Origin: Buttiauxella sp049686335
Lineage (GTDB): Bacteria; Pseudomonadota; Gammaproteobacteria; Enterobacterales; Enterobacteriaceae
Length of the DNA: 64,000 nt
Reading direction: 5' to 3'
NCBI RefSeq assembly: GCF_049686335.1
Contig: NZ_JBAVHX010000023.1
Coordinates: 82,111-146,110, forward strand
Below the pieces are notes generated by a model. It saw nothing but the letters and a program-made list of their open reading frames with translations. It did not search any database and was not told the DNA's origin. Position 1 is the stretch's first letter; each line of letters opens with the position of its first letter. Of the stretch, positions 1 through 8,782 are shown piece by piece. The position numbers and the translations under genes were made by a program.

Positions 1-1596
1 TCTGTGCGTCCTCCGTTCCCGGCCCAGAGTATCAACAGTGGTGCAGTCCTGGCTCCTGGGGAAGTGTGGAATATTCCGCCGCGACATATTTCCGGTCTGG
101 TTCCAGCAACACTTGAAGGCCAGGTATTGCTCAGTGGTCGTCCGCCGCTAAACCTGGCGCGCTATATTCGTGAGCTTAAGGCATATCCGTATGGTTGCCT
201 TGAACAAACCACCAGCGGCCTGTTCCCATCGCTTTATACCAATCAGGCGCAGCTTGCTGCACTGGGAATAAAAGGCACTACGGATGAGCAGCGTCGTGCA
301 GCCATTGATTTGGGAATTTCTCGACTACTCGATATGCAGCGCGATAACGGCAGCTTTGGTTTATGGGACAAAGAAGGACCGGAAGAATACTGGTTAACGG
401 CTTATGTGACTGATTTCCTGGTACGGGCGAGCGAACAAGGTTACAGCGTGAATGTTGATTCGCTCAATAAAGCCAATCAGCGCTTGCTGCGTTACCTTCA
501 GGATCCAGGTCTCATCGCACTGCGTTACAGCGATGATGCCGCAGCCAGTAAGTTTGCCATTCAAGCCTATGCAGGCCAGGTTCTGGCGCGCCAGCAAAAA
601 GCACCTCTTGGAGCGTTACGTGATCTCTGGCAGCGGCACAACACTGCCCGTGCTGGCTTACCACTGGTGCAACTGGGGGTGGCGTTAAAATTGATGGGTG
701 ATGCTCCTCGTGGTGAGGAAGCGATCAAGTCAGGGCTGCAAACCCGTCGCAGTGACGAGCGTATCTGGATGGCGGATTACGGCAGCGAACTGCGTGATAA
801 AGCGATGGTTCTCAGTCTTCTCGAAGAGAATAAATTGCTGCCAGACCAGCAAAATAATTTGCTGTTGGATTTGTCTAACCTCGCCTATAGCCAACGCTGG
901 CTGTCCACTCAGGAAAGTAACGCACTCTTCCTGGCGGGCCGTAACTGGCAAACAGCGAAAGGGGACTGGCAATCACAGACCTCCTTTACTGACGAACCGC
1001 TGGTGAGTGGACAATCAATGACCCGTAATCTGACGGCTGAACATCTCGAACATCTGCAAGTCACTAACACCGGTAACGGTAACCTTTATCTGCGTTTAGA
1101 CAGCGTGGGCTATCCGCAACAGGCTCCAGCGCCTTATAGCAATGTGTTACACATCGAGCGTCATTTCCTGGATGCGAAAGGCAATAGCAAATCGTTGTCA
1201 GAGCTGAAAAGTGGTGAGCTGGTGATGGTCTGGTTAGATGTTTGGGCAGATAAAAATGTACCTGATGCGCTGGTGGTCGATTTACTGCCTGCCGGACTTG
1301 AGCTGGAAAACCAGAACCTTTCTGATAGCAGCGCCAGCTTGAGTGACAGTGATAATCAGGTGCAGGGTTTACTTAGCCAGATGCAACAGGCTGATATCCA
1401 GCACATGGAATTCCGTGACGATCGTTTTGTTGCCGCATTGCCACTTAATGAAAGCCAGCATGCGACACTGGTTTATCTGGCACGCGCGGTGACGCCGGGA
1501 ACTTATCAGGTGCCGGTTTCTCAAGTGGAATCGATGTATGTGCCGCAGTGGCGGGCAACAGGAGCCAGCAGCGGTATGCTGACTGTTCATCCGTAA
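1..1596 (+). CDS. yfhM: Alpha-2-macroglobulin family lipoprotein YfhM, C-terminal part
   Basis: Open at the left edge of the window, so only the last 531 codons of a protein that is about 1,650 residues in E. coli are visible. Family role: a bacterial alpha-2-macroglobulin in the periplasm that traps attacking proteases. The visible part carries the thioester motif Cys-Leu-Glu-Gln encoded at about 196-207, inside an AYPYGCLEQ context typical of the family, followed by the alpha-helical thioester domain and the C-terminal receptor-binding-like domain. It lies 13 bases before pbpC; this yfhM-pbpC pairing is conserved and links protease defence with peptidoglycan repair. The intact thioester suggests a functional trap. 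Confidence 0.93.
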   Translation, partial: SVRPPFPAQSINSGAVLAPGEVWNIPPRHISGLVPATLEGQVLLSGRPPLNLARYIRELKAYPYGCLEQTTSGLFPSLYTNQAQLAALGIKGTTDEQRRAAIDLGISRLLDMQRDNGSFGLWDKEGPEEYWLTAYVTDFLVRASEQGYSVNVDSLNKANQRLLRYLQDPGLIALRYSDDAAASKFAIQAYAGQVLARQQKAPLGALRDLWQRHNTARAGLPLVQLGVALKLMGDAPRGEEAIKSGLQTRRSDERIWMADYGSELRDKAMVLSLLEENKLLPDQQNNLLLDLSNLAYSQRWLSTQESNALFLAGRNWQTAKGDWQSQTSFTDEPLVSGQSMTRNLTAEHLEHLQVTNTGNGNLYLRLDSVGYPQQAPAPYSNVLHIERHFLDAKGNSKSLSELKSGELVMVWLDVWADKNVPDALVVDLLPAGLELENQNLSDSSASLSDSDNQVQGLLSQMQQADIQHMEFRDDRFVAALPLNESQHATLVYLARAVTPGTYQVPVSQVESMYVPQWRATGASSGMLTVHP

Positions 1597-1609
1597 CAGG
1601 CCTGGTCAA

Positions 1610-3931
1610 GTGCGACAGCCTTTACGTTGGCGCCGCCGCTACCTTTTCGTGGTGGCGCCTTTCATTCTATGTCTGGGGATATGGCTGGCAGATCGGCTTT
1701 GGCCACTGCCGCTGTCTCAGGCTAATCCTGCACGTGTCGTGGTTGCCGCAGATGGTACGCCACTGTGGCGTTTTGCTGATGAGAACGGCATCTGGCGTTA
1801 TCCGGTCACGCTTACAGATGTCTCGCCCCGTTACCTCGAAGCCCTGATCAACTATGAAGATCGCTGGTTTTGGGAGCATCCAGGGATTAACCCGTTTTCG
1901 ATTCTACGTGCTGCTGGCCAGGATCTTCTCAGCGGGAAGGTGATTTCCGGTGGCAGTACGCTGACGATGCAAGTGGCGCGCTTACTCGATCCTCACCCCC
2001 GAACTTTTGGCGGGAAAATTCGCCAGGTGTGGCGAGCGCTGCAACTTGAGTGGCATCTTTCGAAAGAGCAAATTCTCACGCTTTATCTGAACCGCGCACC
2101 TTTTGGCGGTACGTTACAGGGAGTGGGGGCTGCGAGCTGGGTCTACCTGGGAAAATCCCCTGAGCATCTAAGTTATGCAGAAGCGGCTTTACTGGCTGTA
2201 CTTCCACAGGCACCGAGTCGCTTGCGCCCGGACCGCTGGCCTGAGCGTGCGCAAGCGGCCCGTGACAAAGTACTGCTTCGCATGGCTGAGCAGGCAGTCT
2301 GGGAACCGCAGCAGGTTAAAGAGTCCCTAGAAGAACCCGTTTGGCTTGCAGCACGGCAGATGCCGCAATTAGCACCGTTACTTTCTCGTTATCTGATCAA
2401 TCACAGTCGTGAGCAGAAAATCACCACCACTATCGATGCACCGTTACAACGTCAACTGGAAGAGCTGGCGCTGAACTGGAAAGCTCAACTACCGGCGCGT
2501 TCGTCAATGGCGATCCTGGTGGTCGATCACACCACTATGGAAGTTCGCGGCTGGGTTGGTTCCGCCGATATTAATGACCAGAGTCGTTTCGGGCATGTGG
2601 ATATGGTTACGGCGATTCGCTCACCAGGCTCGGTGCTCAAACCCTTTGTCTATGGCCTTGCATTGGACGATGGGTTAATTCATCCCACCTCGTTGTTACA
2701 AGATGTGCCTCGTCGCTTTGGCGATTATCGCCCGGGAAATTTCGACACCGGCTTTCATGGTCCCGTTAGTATGAGTGAAGCACTGGTGCGTTCGCTCAAT
2801 CTCCCAGCGGTGCAGGTGCTTGAAGCGTATGGGCCAAAACGCTTTGCCGCGCAGCTGCGTAACGTTGGTTTGGATCTGCGTTTTCCTGCAAACAGCGAGC
2901 CTAATCTTTCGCTTATTCTGGGCGGCGGCGGGGCGCGGTTGGATCAGTTAGTTGCTGCTTACAGTGCTTTCGCCCGCCATGGACGCGCGGCACATTTGCG
3001 CTTGCAGCCAGATCAACCGCTGGTTGAGCGACCCTTGATGTCTGCGGGAGCCGCCTGGATCATTCGCCGGATTCTGGCGGGTGAGGCACAGCCGCAGCCG
3101 GATGCTACTTTGCCAGCGGTCGTGCCTTTGGCCTGGAAAACAGGCACCAGTTACGGCTATCGCGATGCGTGGGCTATAGGGATAAATCCTCGCTATCTGA
3201 TTGGCATCTGGACGGGCCGTCCTGATAGCACGCCCGTTGCGGGGCAGTTTGGTTTGGGTAGTGCCGTGCCTCTTTTAAACCAGGTCAATAATTTACTGCA
3301 AGCCACGTCTGCGATTCAGCAAGCGCGTCTGCCGGTTGATCCACGCCCGGCGACGATATCTGCAGGTGAAATTTGCTGGCCGGGAGGCCAAAATCTTGCT
3401 CCAGGAGACAGCAATTGCCGACGCCGGTTATCGGGCTGGTTACTCGATAACAGCCAACCACCAACACTTGAAGCGCCAGGGCAAGAGGGCATTCAGGGGT
3501 CGAGAAAGGTTGTCTGGCTGGACGAGCAAGGCAAACGTGTCGCAGCTGACTGCCCAAATGCGACACAACATATTATTTCTTTGTGGCCCCTGCCACTTGA
3601 GCCCTGGTTGCCCGTAAGTGAAAGACGAGCGGCTCGTTTGCCACAGATTTCGGCTCAATGTCCGCCACCACAGAAAGATGAAGTTACGCCTTTATTGTTG
3701 TTGGGTGTACGTGAGGGCGCTATTTTGAAGCGTCTGCCTGGCGAACTGAGCTTAGTCTTTCGCTTGAGTGCGCAGGGTGGGCAAGGAGATCGCTGGTGGT
3801 TTCTGAATGGGGAACCGGTAAGCGAAAACCAGAACGGGGTGGTGCTAACTCTGGATAAACCGGGAAATTATCAGGTGTTGGTGCTTGATGAAGCCGGCCA
3901 GATTGCGGCTGCGCATTTCACTTTGCAGTAG
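1610..3931 (+). CDS. pbpC: Penicillin-binding protein 1C, bifunctional glycosyltransferase/transpeptidase
   Basis: 773 residues, the usual PBP1C length. It polymerises glycan strands and may cross-link peptidoglycan in the periplasm while anchored by one N-terminal membrane segment (about residues 11-28). The glycosyltransferase domain (about 60-240) shows EDRWFW with the catalytic Glu near 83 and GGSTLTMQ near 114-121. The transpeptidase domain shows SVLK at 341-344 as the SxxK motif, SLN as the SxN motif and KTGTS near 510. A BiPBP_C-type C-terminal domain follows. The start is GTG at 1610, just after yfhM, and matches the conserved N-terminus; the ribosome site is weak, so translational coupling to yfhM is plausible. 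Confidence 0.95.
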   Translation: MRQPLRWRRRYLFVVAPFILCLGIWLADRLWPLPLSQANPARVVVAADGTPLWRFADENGIWRYPVTLTDVSPRYLEALINYEDRWFWEHPGINPFSILRAAGQDLLSGKVISGGSTLTMQVARLLDPHPRTFGGKIRQVWRALQLEWHLSKEQILTLYLNRAPFGGTLQGVGAASWVYLGKSPEHLSYAEAALLAVLPQAPSRLRPDRWPERAQAARDKVLLRMAEQAVWEPQQVKESLEEPVWLAARQMPQLAPLLSRYLINHSREQKITTTIDAPLQRQLEELALNWKAQLPARSSMAILVVDHTTMEVRGWVGSADINDQSRFGHVDMVTAIRSPGSVLKPFVYGLALDDGLIHPTSLLQDVPRRFGDYRPGNFDTGFHGPVSMSEALVRSLNLPAVQVLEAYGPKRFAAQLRNVGLDLRFPANSEPNLSLILGGGGARLDQLVAAYSAFARHGRAAHLRLQPDQPLVERPLMSAGAAWIIRRILAGEAQPQPDATLPAVVPLAWKTGTSYGYRDAWAIGINPRYLIGIWTGRPDSTPVAGQFGLGSAVPLLNQVNNLLQATSAIQQARLPVDPRPATISAGEICWPGGQNLAPGDSNCRRRLSGWLLDNSQPPTLEAPGQEGIQGSRKVVWLDEQGKRVAADCPNATQHIISLWPLPLEPWLPVSERRAARLPQISAQCPPPQKDEVTPLLLLGVREGAILKRLPGELSLVFRLSAQGGQGDRWWFLNGEPVSENQNGVVLTLDKPGNYQVLVLDEAGQIAAAHFTLQ

Positions 3932-4036
3932 AGTGATAGTGTGATTTTTAGGCGCTTAAGTCAAAAGTGTTGCCGATGTTCGCTTTATTTTAAAAAAATG
4001 TTACCTACATCCATAGGCAACACGAGACTTGCTCAT

Positions 4037-4042
4037 TATAAT
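4037..4042 (+). promoter_or_regulatory. Putative -10 box of the ndk promoter
   Basis: TATAAT in the context CATTATAATCGG lies about 180 bases upstream of ndk and before the ERIC element. No convincing -35 hexamer is seen at 17 bases. If it is used, the ERIC repeat is transcribed as part of the ndk leader. Confidence 0.45.
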
Positions 4043-4065
4043 CGGCGCCAAATCATAACCGGTTC

Positions 4066-4191
4066 CCCCGTTATTCTTCGATCCGCAGGGGTGTTGGCTG
4101 CGTTCACTCACCCCAGACACTTACTTAAGTAAGCTCCCGGGGATTCCTGAACTTGCCGCCTTCCTGCAGCTCGAAGTATTTAGGGGGAATA
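4066..4191 (+). repeat. ERIC element, copy 1 (upstream of ndk)
   Basis: An Enterobacterial Repetitive Intergenic Consensus element of about 126 bases. It contains the diagnostic core CTCACCCCAG, the central palindrome CTTACTTAAGTAAG and CCCGGGGATT, with ends resembling TTCAAG and TCGAATTATTTAGGG. It ends about 32 bases before the ndk start codon. Confidence 0.85.
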
Positions 4192-4223
4192 CCGGTGCAA
4201 ACAGAACAGACACAGAGGTAATC

Positions 4224-4655
4224 ATGGCTATTGAACGTACTTTTTCCATCATCAAACCAAACGCGGTGGCAAAAAACGTTATTGGTAACATTTATGCTCG
4301 TTTTGAATCCGCAGGGTTTAAGATTGTTGGCGCAAAAATGCTGCACCTGACGACTGAGCAGGCTCAGGGTTTTTATGCTGAGCACGAAGGCAAACCATTC
4401 TTCGACGGTCTGGTTGAGTTCATGACTTCCGGGCCAATCGTTGTTAGCGTTCTGGAAAGCGAAAATGCTGTTCAGCGTCACCGTGACATTATGGGCGCAA
4501 CTAACCCAGCTAACGCTCTGGCAGGTACTCTGCGTGCAGATTACGCTGACAGCTTCACCGAAAACGGCACCCACGGCTCTGATTCTTTAGAGTCAGCTGC
4601 ACGTGAAATCGCTTACTTCTTCGCTGAAGGCGAAGTTTGCCCGCGCACTCGCTAA
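4224..4655 (+). CDS. ndk: Nucleoside diphosphate kinase
   Basis: 143 residues, the standard length for the enzyme. It transfers the terminal phosphate of ATP to nucleoside diphosphates, balancing cytoplasmic NTP and dNTP pools, through a phosphohistidine intermediate. The catalytic His117 is in NGTHGSDS, and the nucleotide-site Lys11 is in IIKPNA. The start ATG at 4224 follows GAGGTAATC, a good ribosome site. It is monocistronic here: an ERIC element lies upstream and a strong terminator downstream. Confidence 0.98.
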   Translation: MAIERTFSIIKPNAVAKNVIGNIYARFESAGFKIVGAKMLHLTTEQAQGFYAEHEGKPFFDGLVEFMTSGPIVVSVLESENAVQRHRDIMGATNPANALAGTLRADYADSFTENGTHGSDSLESAAREIAYFFAEGEVCPRTR

Positions 4656-4802
4656 TTACCCTTTCGTGTTGGAGAGCAGGGAGAAACACCTGCAAACCAA
4701 ATGAAGTGGGCATTAGCACTATCTGTTAAGCGACCGTTACATTTTATTTGTATGTACATCGCTTTCAGACATGGCATCTGTGCCATAGAATTTGTACAAT
4801 GC

Positions 4803-4843
4803 TACGCCCCGGATGAGCCTGCTCTCCGGGGCGTATCTTTTTA
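4803..4843 (+). terminator. Rho-independent terminator after ndk
   Basis: A perfect 11-bp stem, TACGCCCCGGA at 4803-4813 paired with TCCGGGGCGTA at 4825-4835, with an 11-base loop and the T-rich tail TCTTTTT. It separates ndk from rlmN. A TACAAT hexamer at 4795-4800 just before it could be part of an rlmN promoter. Confidence 0.85.
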
Positions 4844-4888
4844 ACCCTCCTGGGGCCGTAACGTGTAACAACGAGGCCGGAAGAAATT

Positions 4889-6055
4889 ATGTCAGAGCAA
4901 ATTGTCACTCCTGAGACACCAGTTTCAGTCGTTTTCAACAAGTCAGAAAAAATCAACCTGTTGGATCTAAACCGCCAGCAACTGCGAGAGTTCTTCGCTG
5001 AAATGGGCGAAAAACCTTTCCGTGCTGATCAAGTCATGAAATGGATGTATCACTATTGCAGTGATGACTTCGATGACATGACCGACATCAACAAAGTTCT
5101 GCGCAACAAACTCAAAGAAGTCGCTGAAATTCGCGCACCTGAAGTTGCTGAAGAGCAACGCTCTGCCGATGGCACCATCAAATGGGCAATCAGAATCGCC
5201 GATCAGCTGGTTGAAACGGTGTATATCCCTGAAGAAGACCGCGCAACCTTGTGTGTTTCCTCTCAGGTAGGTTGTGCTCTGGAATGTAAATTCTGCTCAA
5301 CCGCTCAGCAAGGTTTTAACCGTAACCTGCGTGTTTCCGAAATTATCGGCCAGGTATGGCGTGCGGCTAAAATTATCGGCGCGCAAAAGAAAACCGGCGT
5401 CCGTCCTATCACCAACGTGGTGATGATGGGGATGGGGGAGCCGTTACTGAACCTCAACAACGTGGTTCCAGCAATGGAAATCATGCTTGATGATTTCGGT
5501 TTTGGGCTTTCTAAACGTCGTGTCACACTTTCTACGTCGGGTGTGGTTCCAGCACTGGATAAATTGGGCGACATGATTGATGTGGCACTTGCCATCTCTC
5601 TGCATGCTCCTACCGATGATATTCGTGACGAAATCATGCCGATCAACAAAAAGTACAATATCGAGACCTTCCTGGCTGCAGTGCGTCGCTATCTGGAGAA
5701 ATCCAATGCCAACCAGGGTCGTGTTACCGTGGAATACGTTCTGCTGGATCACGTCAACGATGGTACTGAACATGCGCATCAGCTGGCTGAATGCCTGAAA
5801 GATACGCCATGTAAAATTAACCTGATCCCATGGAACCCGTTCCCGGGCGCACCATATGGTCGTAGTTCCAATAGCCGAATTGACCGTTTCTCAAAAGTTT
5901 TGATGAGTTATGGCTTCACTACCATCGTGCGTAAGACGCGTGGCGATGATATTGATGCGGCTTGCGGACAGTTGGCCGGTGAAGTTATTGACCGTACCAA
6001 ACGTACGTTGCGTAAACGTATGCAAGGTGAACCTATTGATGTTAAAGCAGTCTGA
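4889..6055 (+). CDS. rlmN: Dual-specificity 23S rRNA/tRNA adenine-C2 methyltransferase
   Basis: 388 residues. This radical-SAM enzyme makes 2-methyladenosine at A2503 of 23S rRNA and A37 of several tRNAs. The [4Fe-4S] cluster cysteines are in CALECKFC (Cys129, Cys133, Cys136), the SAM-binding GMGEPL follows, and the methyl-carrying C-terminal cysteine lies in DAACGQLAG near residue 359. The ATG at 4889 is preceded by GGCCGGAAG. In many gammaproteobacteria pilF lies between rlmN and rodZ; here, as in E. coli, it is absent. Confidence 0.97.
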   Translation: MSEQIVTPETPVSVVFNKSEKINLLDLNRQQLREFFAEMGEKPFRADQVMKWMYHYCSDDFDDMTDINKVLRNKLKEVAEIRAPEVAEEQRSADGTIKWAIRIADQLVETVYIPEEDRATLCVSSQVGCALECKFCSTAQQGFNRNLRVSEIIGQVWRAAKIIGAQKKTGVRPITNVVMMGMGEPLLNLNNVVPAMEIMLDDFGFGLSKRRVTLSTSGVVPALDKLGDMIDVALAISLHAPTDDIRDEIMPINKKYNIETFLAAVRRYLEKSNANQGRVTVEYVLLDHVNDGTEHAHQLAECLKDTPCKINLIPWNPFPGAPYGRSSNSRIDRFSKVLMSYGFTTIVRKTRGDDIDAACGQLAGEVIDRTKRTLRKRMQGEPIDVKAV

Positions 6056-6495
6056 TAAGCATTCATTTTTATCAGATGCGTGCCATACCGTCTTGCGGCT
6101 GTATGGCACGAAAAACACGTAGTTATATCTTGCAGTTATGCAAGGTTAGCAACTGTCTTTAAGATTAATAATTACGGTGCGTTTCACCGCGCTTTAAGGC
6201 AGTATGTAGCGGCACAACAATAGTTTAGGCACATCTATTTAAGCCATCGTGGGTCTCAATCCACTGACAACATTCAAAATGATGTCTATGGTTAACTCAT
6301 CGGTGATCAAGCCTTCATGTAAAACGGTTGGTTTATGTGAATAAGTAGTTTGAGCTGAATACTATGTTGTCTGAAGGGGTGCCCTTCAGAAGAAAAATTA
6401 GTTTCGCGGAGCGGGAGAGTGTGGCGTAGCGGAAATGCTGTGCGACAAGGCTCCTGCCTAATTCCTCAATCGAACAGCACCAGCAGTTGTAGCTA
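6056..6495. other. 440-base gene-free leader region between rlmN and rodZ
   Basis: No credible reading frame. Two hairpins are visible. The first has arms CGTGCCATAC at 6079-6088 and GTATGGCACG at 6101-6110, close after the rlmN stop and without a T-tract. The second is a perfect 9-bp stem with a 3-base loop, TCTGAAGGG at 6370-6378 and CCCTTCAGA at 6382-6390. The rodZ start at 6496 lacks a clear Shine-Dalgarno sequence. The promoter and any leader control of rodZ and ispG presumably lie here. Confidence 0.5.
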
Positions 6496-7506
6496 ATGAA
6501 TACTGAAGCCACTCAAGAATCAAATGCAGCAAAAACCACGGGCGAACGTCTGCGTACAGCTCGTGAAGAACTCGGTCTTAGCCAACAAGCTGTGGCAGAA
6601 CGCCTGTGCCTGAAGGTTTCTACCGTCCGGGATATTGAAGATGACAAGGCGCCTGCCGACTTAGCGTCAACGTTCCTGCGTGGTTATATCCGCTCTTATG
6701 CACGTCTGGTGCGTATCCCCGAAGAAGAACTGTTACCCATGATGGCAAAACAGGCGCCGATTAAGGCTGCCAAAGTTGCCCCAATGCAAAGTTTTTCCTT
6801 AGGTAAACGTCGTAAGAAACGTGACGGTTGGTTAATGACCTTTACCTGGCTTGTTCTGTTTGTTGTTGTCGGTCTGACGGGCGCATGGTGGTGGCAAAAC
6901 CACAAAGCGCAGCAGGAAGAAATTTCGACGATGGCAGATCAATCCTCAGCTGAACTTTCAGCAGGTAATAGCAATTCTCAATCCGTTCCATTGAATACCA
7001 CTGATTCCTCTGCCGCTGATACTTCAGCCCAGCAGCCTGTGCAGACTCCTGCGACACCTTCTGCACCTACGACTGACTCAACACAAAATACGGATCCGGC
7101 AGCTACGGCTCAGCAAACCACTACAGCGGATCCTTCCGCTGTAGTGTCTCCAAGCCAGGCTCCTGTAGACAATGCGCAGGCCACTACTACGCCTGCGCCG
7201 AATGCCACTTTACCTACCGATCAAGCCGCTGTGACCAATCCTGCAACGGCTCCGGCTGATCCGAATGCTTTAGTCATGAATTTTAATGCCGATTGTTGGC
7301 TGGAAGTGACCGATGCGACGGGTAAAAAACTGTTCAGCGGTATGCAACGTAAAGATGGCAATTTGAATTTAGCCGGTCAGGCACCGTATAAGTTGAAAAT
7401 TGGTGCACCGGCGGCAGTACAGATTCAGTTCCAGGGTAAACCTGTCGACCTGAGTCGTTTTATCAGAACTAGCCAGGTTGCACGTCTGACGGTAAGTGCT
7501 GAATAA
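6496..7506 (+). CDS. rodZ: Cytoskeleton protein RodZ
   Basis: 336 residues. An inner-membrane protein that links MreB filaments to the wall-elongation machinery and sets rod shape. The N-terminal Cro/C1-type helix-turn-helix (about 17-85) includes QQAVAERLCLKVSTVRDIE and binds MreB. A single membrane helix (about 113-132) follows the basic stretch KRRKKRDGW. A long Thr/Ala/Pro/Ser-rich periplasmic linker (about 150-255) leads to the C-terminal beta domain beginning ALVMNFNADCWLEV. The start ATG matches the family N-terminus MNTEAT, but there is no obvious ribosome site. It is followed by ispG after 37 bases. Confidence 0.96.
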   Translation: MNTEATQESNAAKTTGERLRTAREELGLSQQAVAERLCLKVSTVRDIEDDKAPADLASTFLRGYIRSYARLVRIPEEELLPMMAKQAPIKAAKVAPMQSFSLGKRRKKRDGWLMTFTWLVLFVVVGLTGAWWWQNHKAQQEEISTMADQSSAELSAGNSNSQSVPLNTTDSSAADTSAQQPVQTPATPSAPTTDSTQNTDPAATAQQTTTADPSAVVSPSQAPVDNAQATTTPAPNATLPTDQAAVTNPATAPADPNALVMNFNADCWLEVTDATGKKLFSGMQRKDGNLNLAGQAPYKLKIGAPAAVQIQFQGKPVDLSRFIRTSQVARLTVSAE

Positions 7507-7543
7507 TTGCAGCCAGCATGACGCGTAATTGTGGAGATTTGTA

Positions 7544-8665
7544 ATGCATAATGAAGCCCCAATTCAACGTAGAAAATCCAAACGGATCTACGTCGGGAAT
7601 GTGCCAATCGGCGACGGGGCACCGATCGCCGTCCAGTCAATGACCAACACCCGTACCACGGATGTTGAAGCTACTGTTAATCAGATCAGAGCATTAGAAA
7701 GAGTGGGAGCAGATATCGTTCGTATATCTGTGCCGACGATGGATGCAGCAGAAGCCTTCAAGCTGATCAAACAGCAGGTCAATGTTCCGCTGGTCGCTGA
7801 TATCCATTTTGACTACCGTATCGCCCTCAAAGTGGCCGAGTATGGTGTCGACTGTCTGCGCATCAACCCAGGTAACATCGGTAACGAAGAGCGTATTCGC
7901 ACCGTTGTCGATTGTGCCCGCGACAAAAATATCCCTATCCGGATTGGCGTTAACGCCGGATCGCTGGAAAAAGATCTCCAGGAAAAGTATGGCGAACCCA
8001 CACCTCAGGCGTTGTTAGAGTCTGCGATGCGTCATGTGGATCATCTGGATCGCCTTAACTTTGATCAATTCAAAGTCAGCGTGAAAGCATCGGATGTTTT
8101 CCTCGCTGTTGAATCCTACCGTTTACTGGCTAAGCAGATTGATCAACCGTTGCACCTTGGGATCACCGAAGCAGGTGGCATGCGCAGTGGTTCTGTGAAA
8201 TCAGCTATTGGCTTGGGTTTACTGCTTTCCGAAGGCATTGGTGACACGCTGCGCGTTTCACTAGCAGCCGATCCTGTTGAAGAGATCAAGGTTGGTTTCG
8301 ATATTTTGAAATCATTGCGCATCCGTGCTCGCGGTATTAACTTCATCGCCTGCCCAACCTGTTCGCGTCAGGAATTCGATGTTATCGGCACTGTGAATGC
8401 CCTTGAAGAGCGCCTGGAAGATATCATCACGCCAATGGATGTTTCGATCATCGGTTGTGTGGTGAACGGGCCGGGCGAAGCATTGGTTTCCACCCTGGGT
8501 GTGACCGGCGGCAACAAGAAAAGTGGTTTCTATGAAGACGGTGTGCGTCAACGCGAGCGAATGGATAACGAAAACATGATTGCGCAGCTTGAAGCGCGTA
8601 TTCGTGCCAAGGCATCCATGCTTGATGAATCACAGCGGATTGCTATCCAGCAGTTGGAAAAATAG
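7544..8665 (+). CDS. ispG: 4-hydroxy-3-methylbut-2-enyl-diphosphate synthase
   Basis: 373 residues. It catalyses the penultimate step of the MEP isoprenoid pathway, converting methylerythritol cyclodiphosphate to HMBPP with electrons from a [4Fe-4S] cluster. Cluster cysteines are visible in ACPTCSRQ and GCVVNGPGE, and the TIM-barrel part carries ADIHFDYRIAL. I chose ATG at 7544 (MHNEAPIQRRKS), preceded by GTGGAG, rather than the in-frame TTG at 7529, because this N-terminus matches the family. It lies 37 bases after rodZ, probably co-transcribed. Confidence 0.97.
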   Translation: MHNEAPIQRRKSKRIYVGNVPIGDGAPIAVQSMTNTRTTDVEATVNQIRALERVGADIVRISVPTMDAAEAFKLIKQQVNVPLVADIHFDYRIALKVAEYGVDCLRINPGNIGNEERIRTVVDCARDKNIPIRIGVNAGSLEKDLQEKYGEPTPQALLESAMRHVDHLDRLNFDQFKVSVKASDVFLAVESYRLLAKQIDQPLHLGITEAGGMRSGSVKSAIGLGLLLSEGIGDTLRVSLAADPVEEIKVGFDILKSLRIRARGINFIACPTCSRQEFDVIGTVNALEERLEDIITPMDVSIIGCVVNGPGEALVSTLGVTGGNKKSGFYEDGVRQRERMDNENMIAQLEARIRAKASMLDESQRIAIQQLEK

Positions 8666-8666
8666 T

Positions 8667-8760
8667 GCGAAACATGGGAAGCATTCGGCTTCCCGTGTAT
8701 GATTGAACCCGCCAGACGTTTTGCGAAAGCGAACAGTCTGATTTCGGGTTCATTTTTTGT
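8667..8760 (+). ncRNA. sroE: SroE-like small RNA candidate, ispG-hisS intergenic
   Basis: E. coli encodes the small RNA SroE between ispG and hisS on the same strand, and this 117-base spacer is structured as expected. The first hairpin is GGGAAGC/GCTTCCC at about 8685. A long-range pairing TGAACCC/GGGTTCA closes a second structure, followed by the T-tract ATTTTTTG near 8752-8760. The function is unknown. Boundaries are estimated from the structure and not from transcript data. Confidence 0.5.
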
Positions 8761-8782
8761 ATAAATTCGGTAGAGAATAAAC

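Noticed and set aside
6056..6495. A pilF gene or remnant between rlmN and rodZ
   Set aside because: Many gammaproteobacteria carry pilF here, but no TPR-like reading frame or fragment is present.
7529..7543. Longer ispG start at TTG 7529
   Set aside because: The ATG at 7544 has a better-placed ribosome site and gives the conserved N-terminus.
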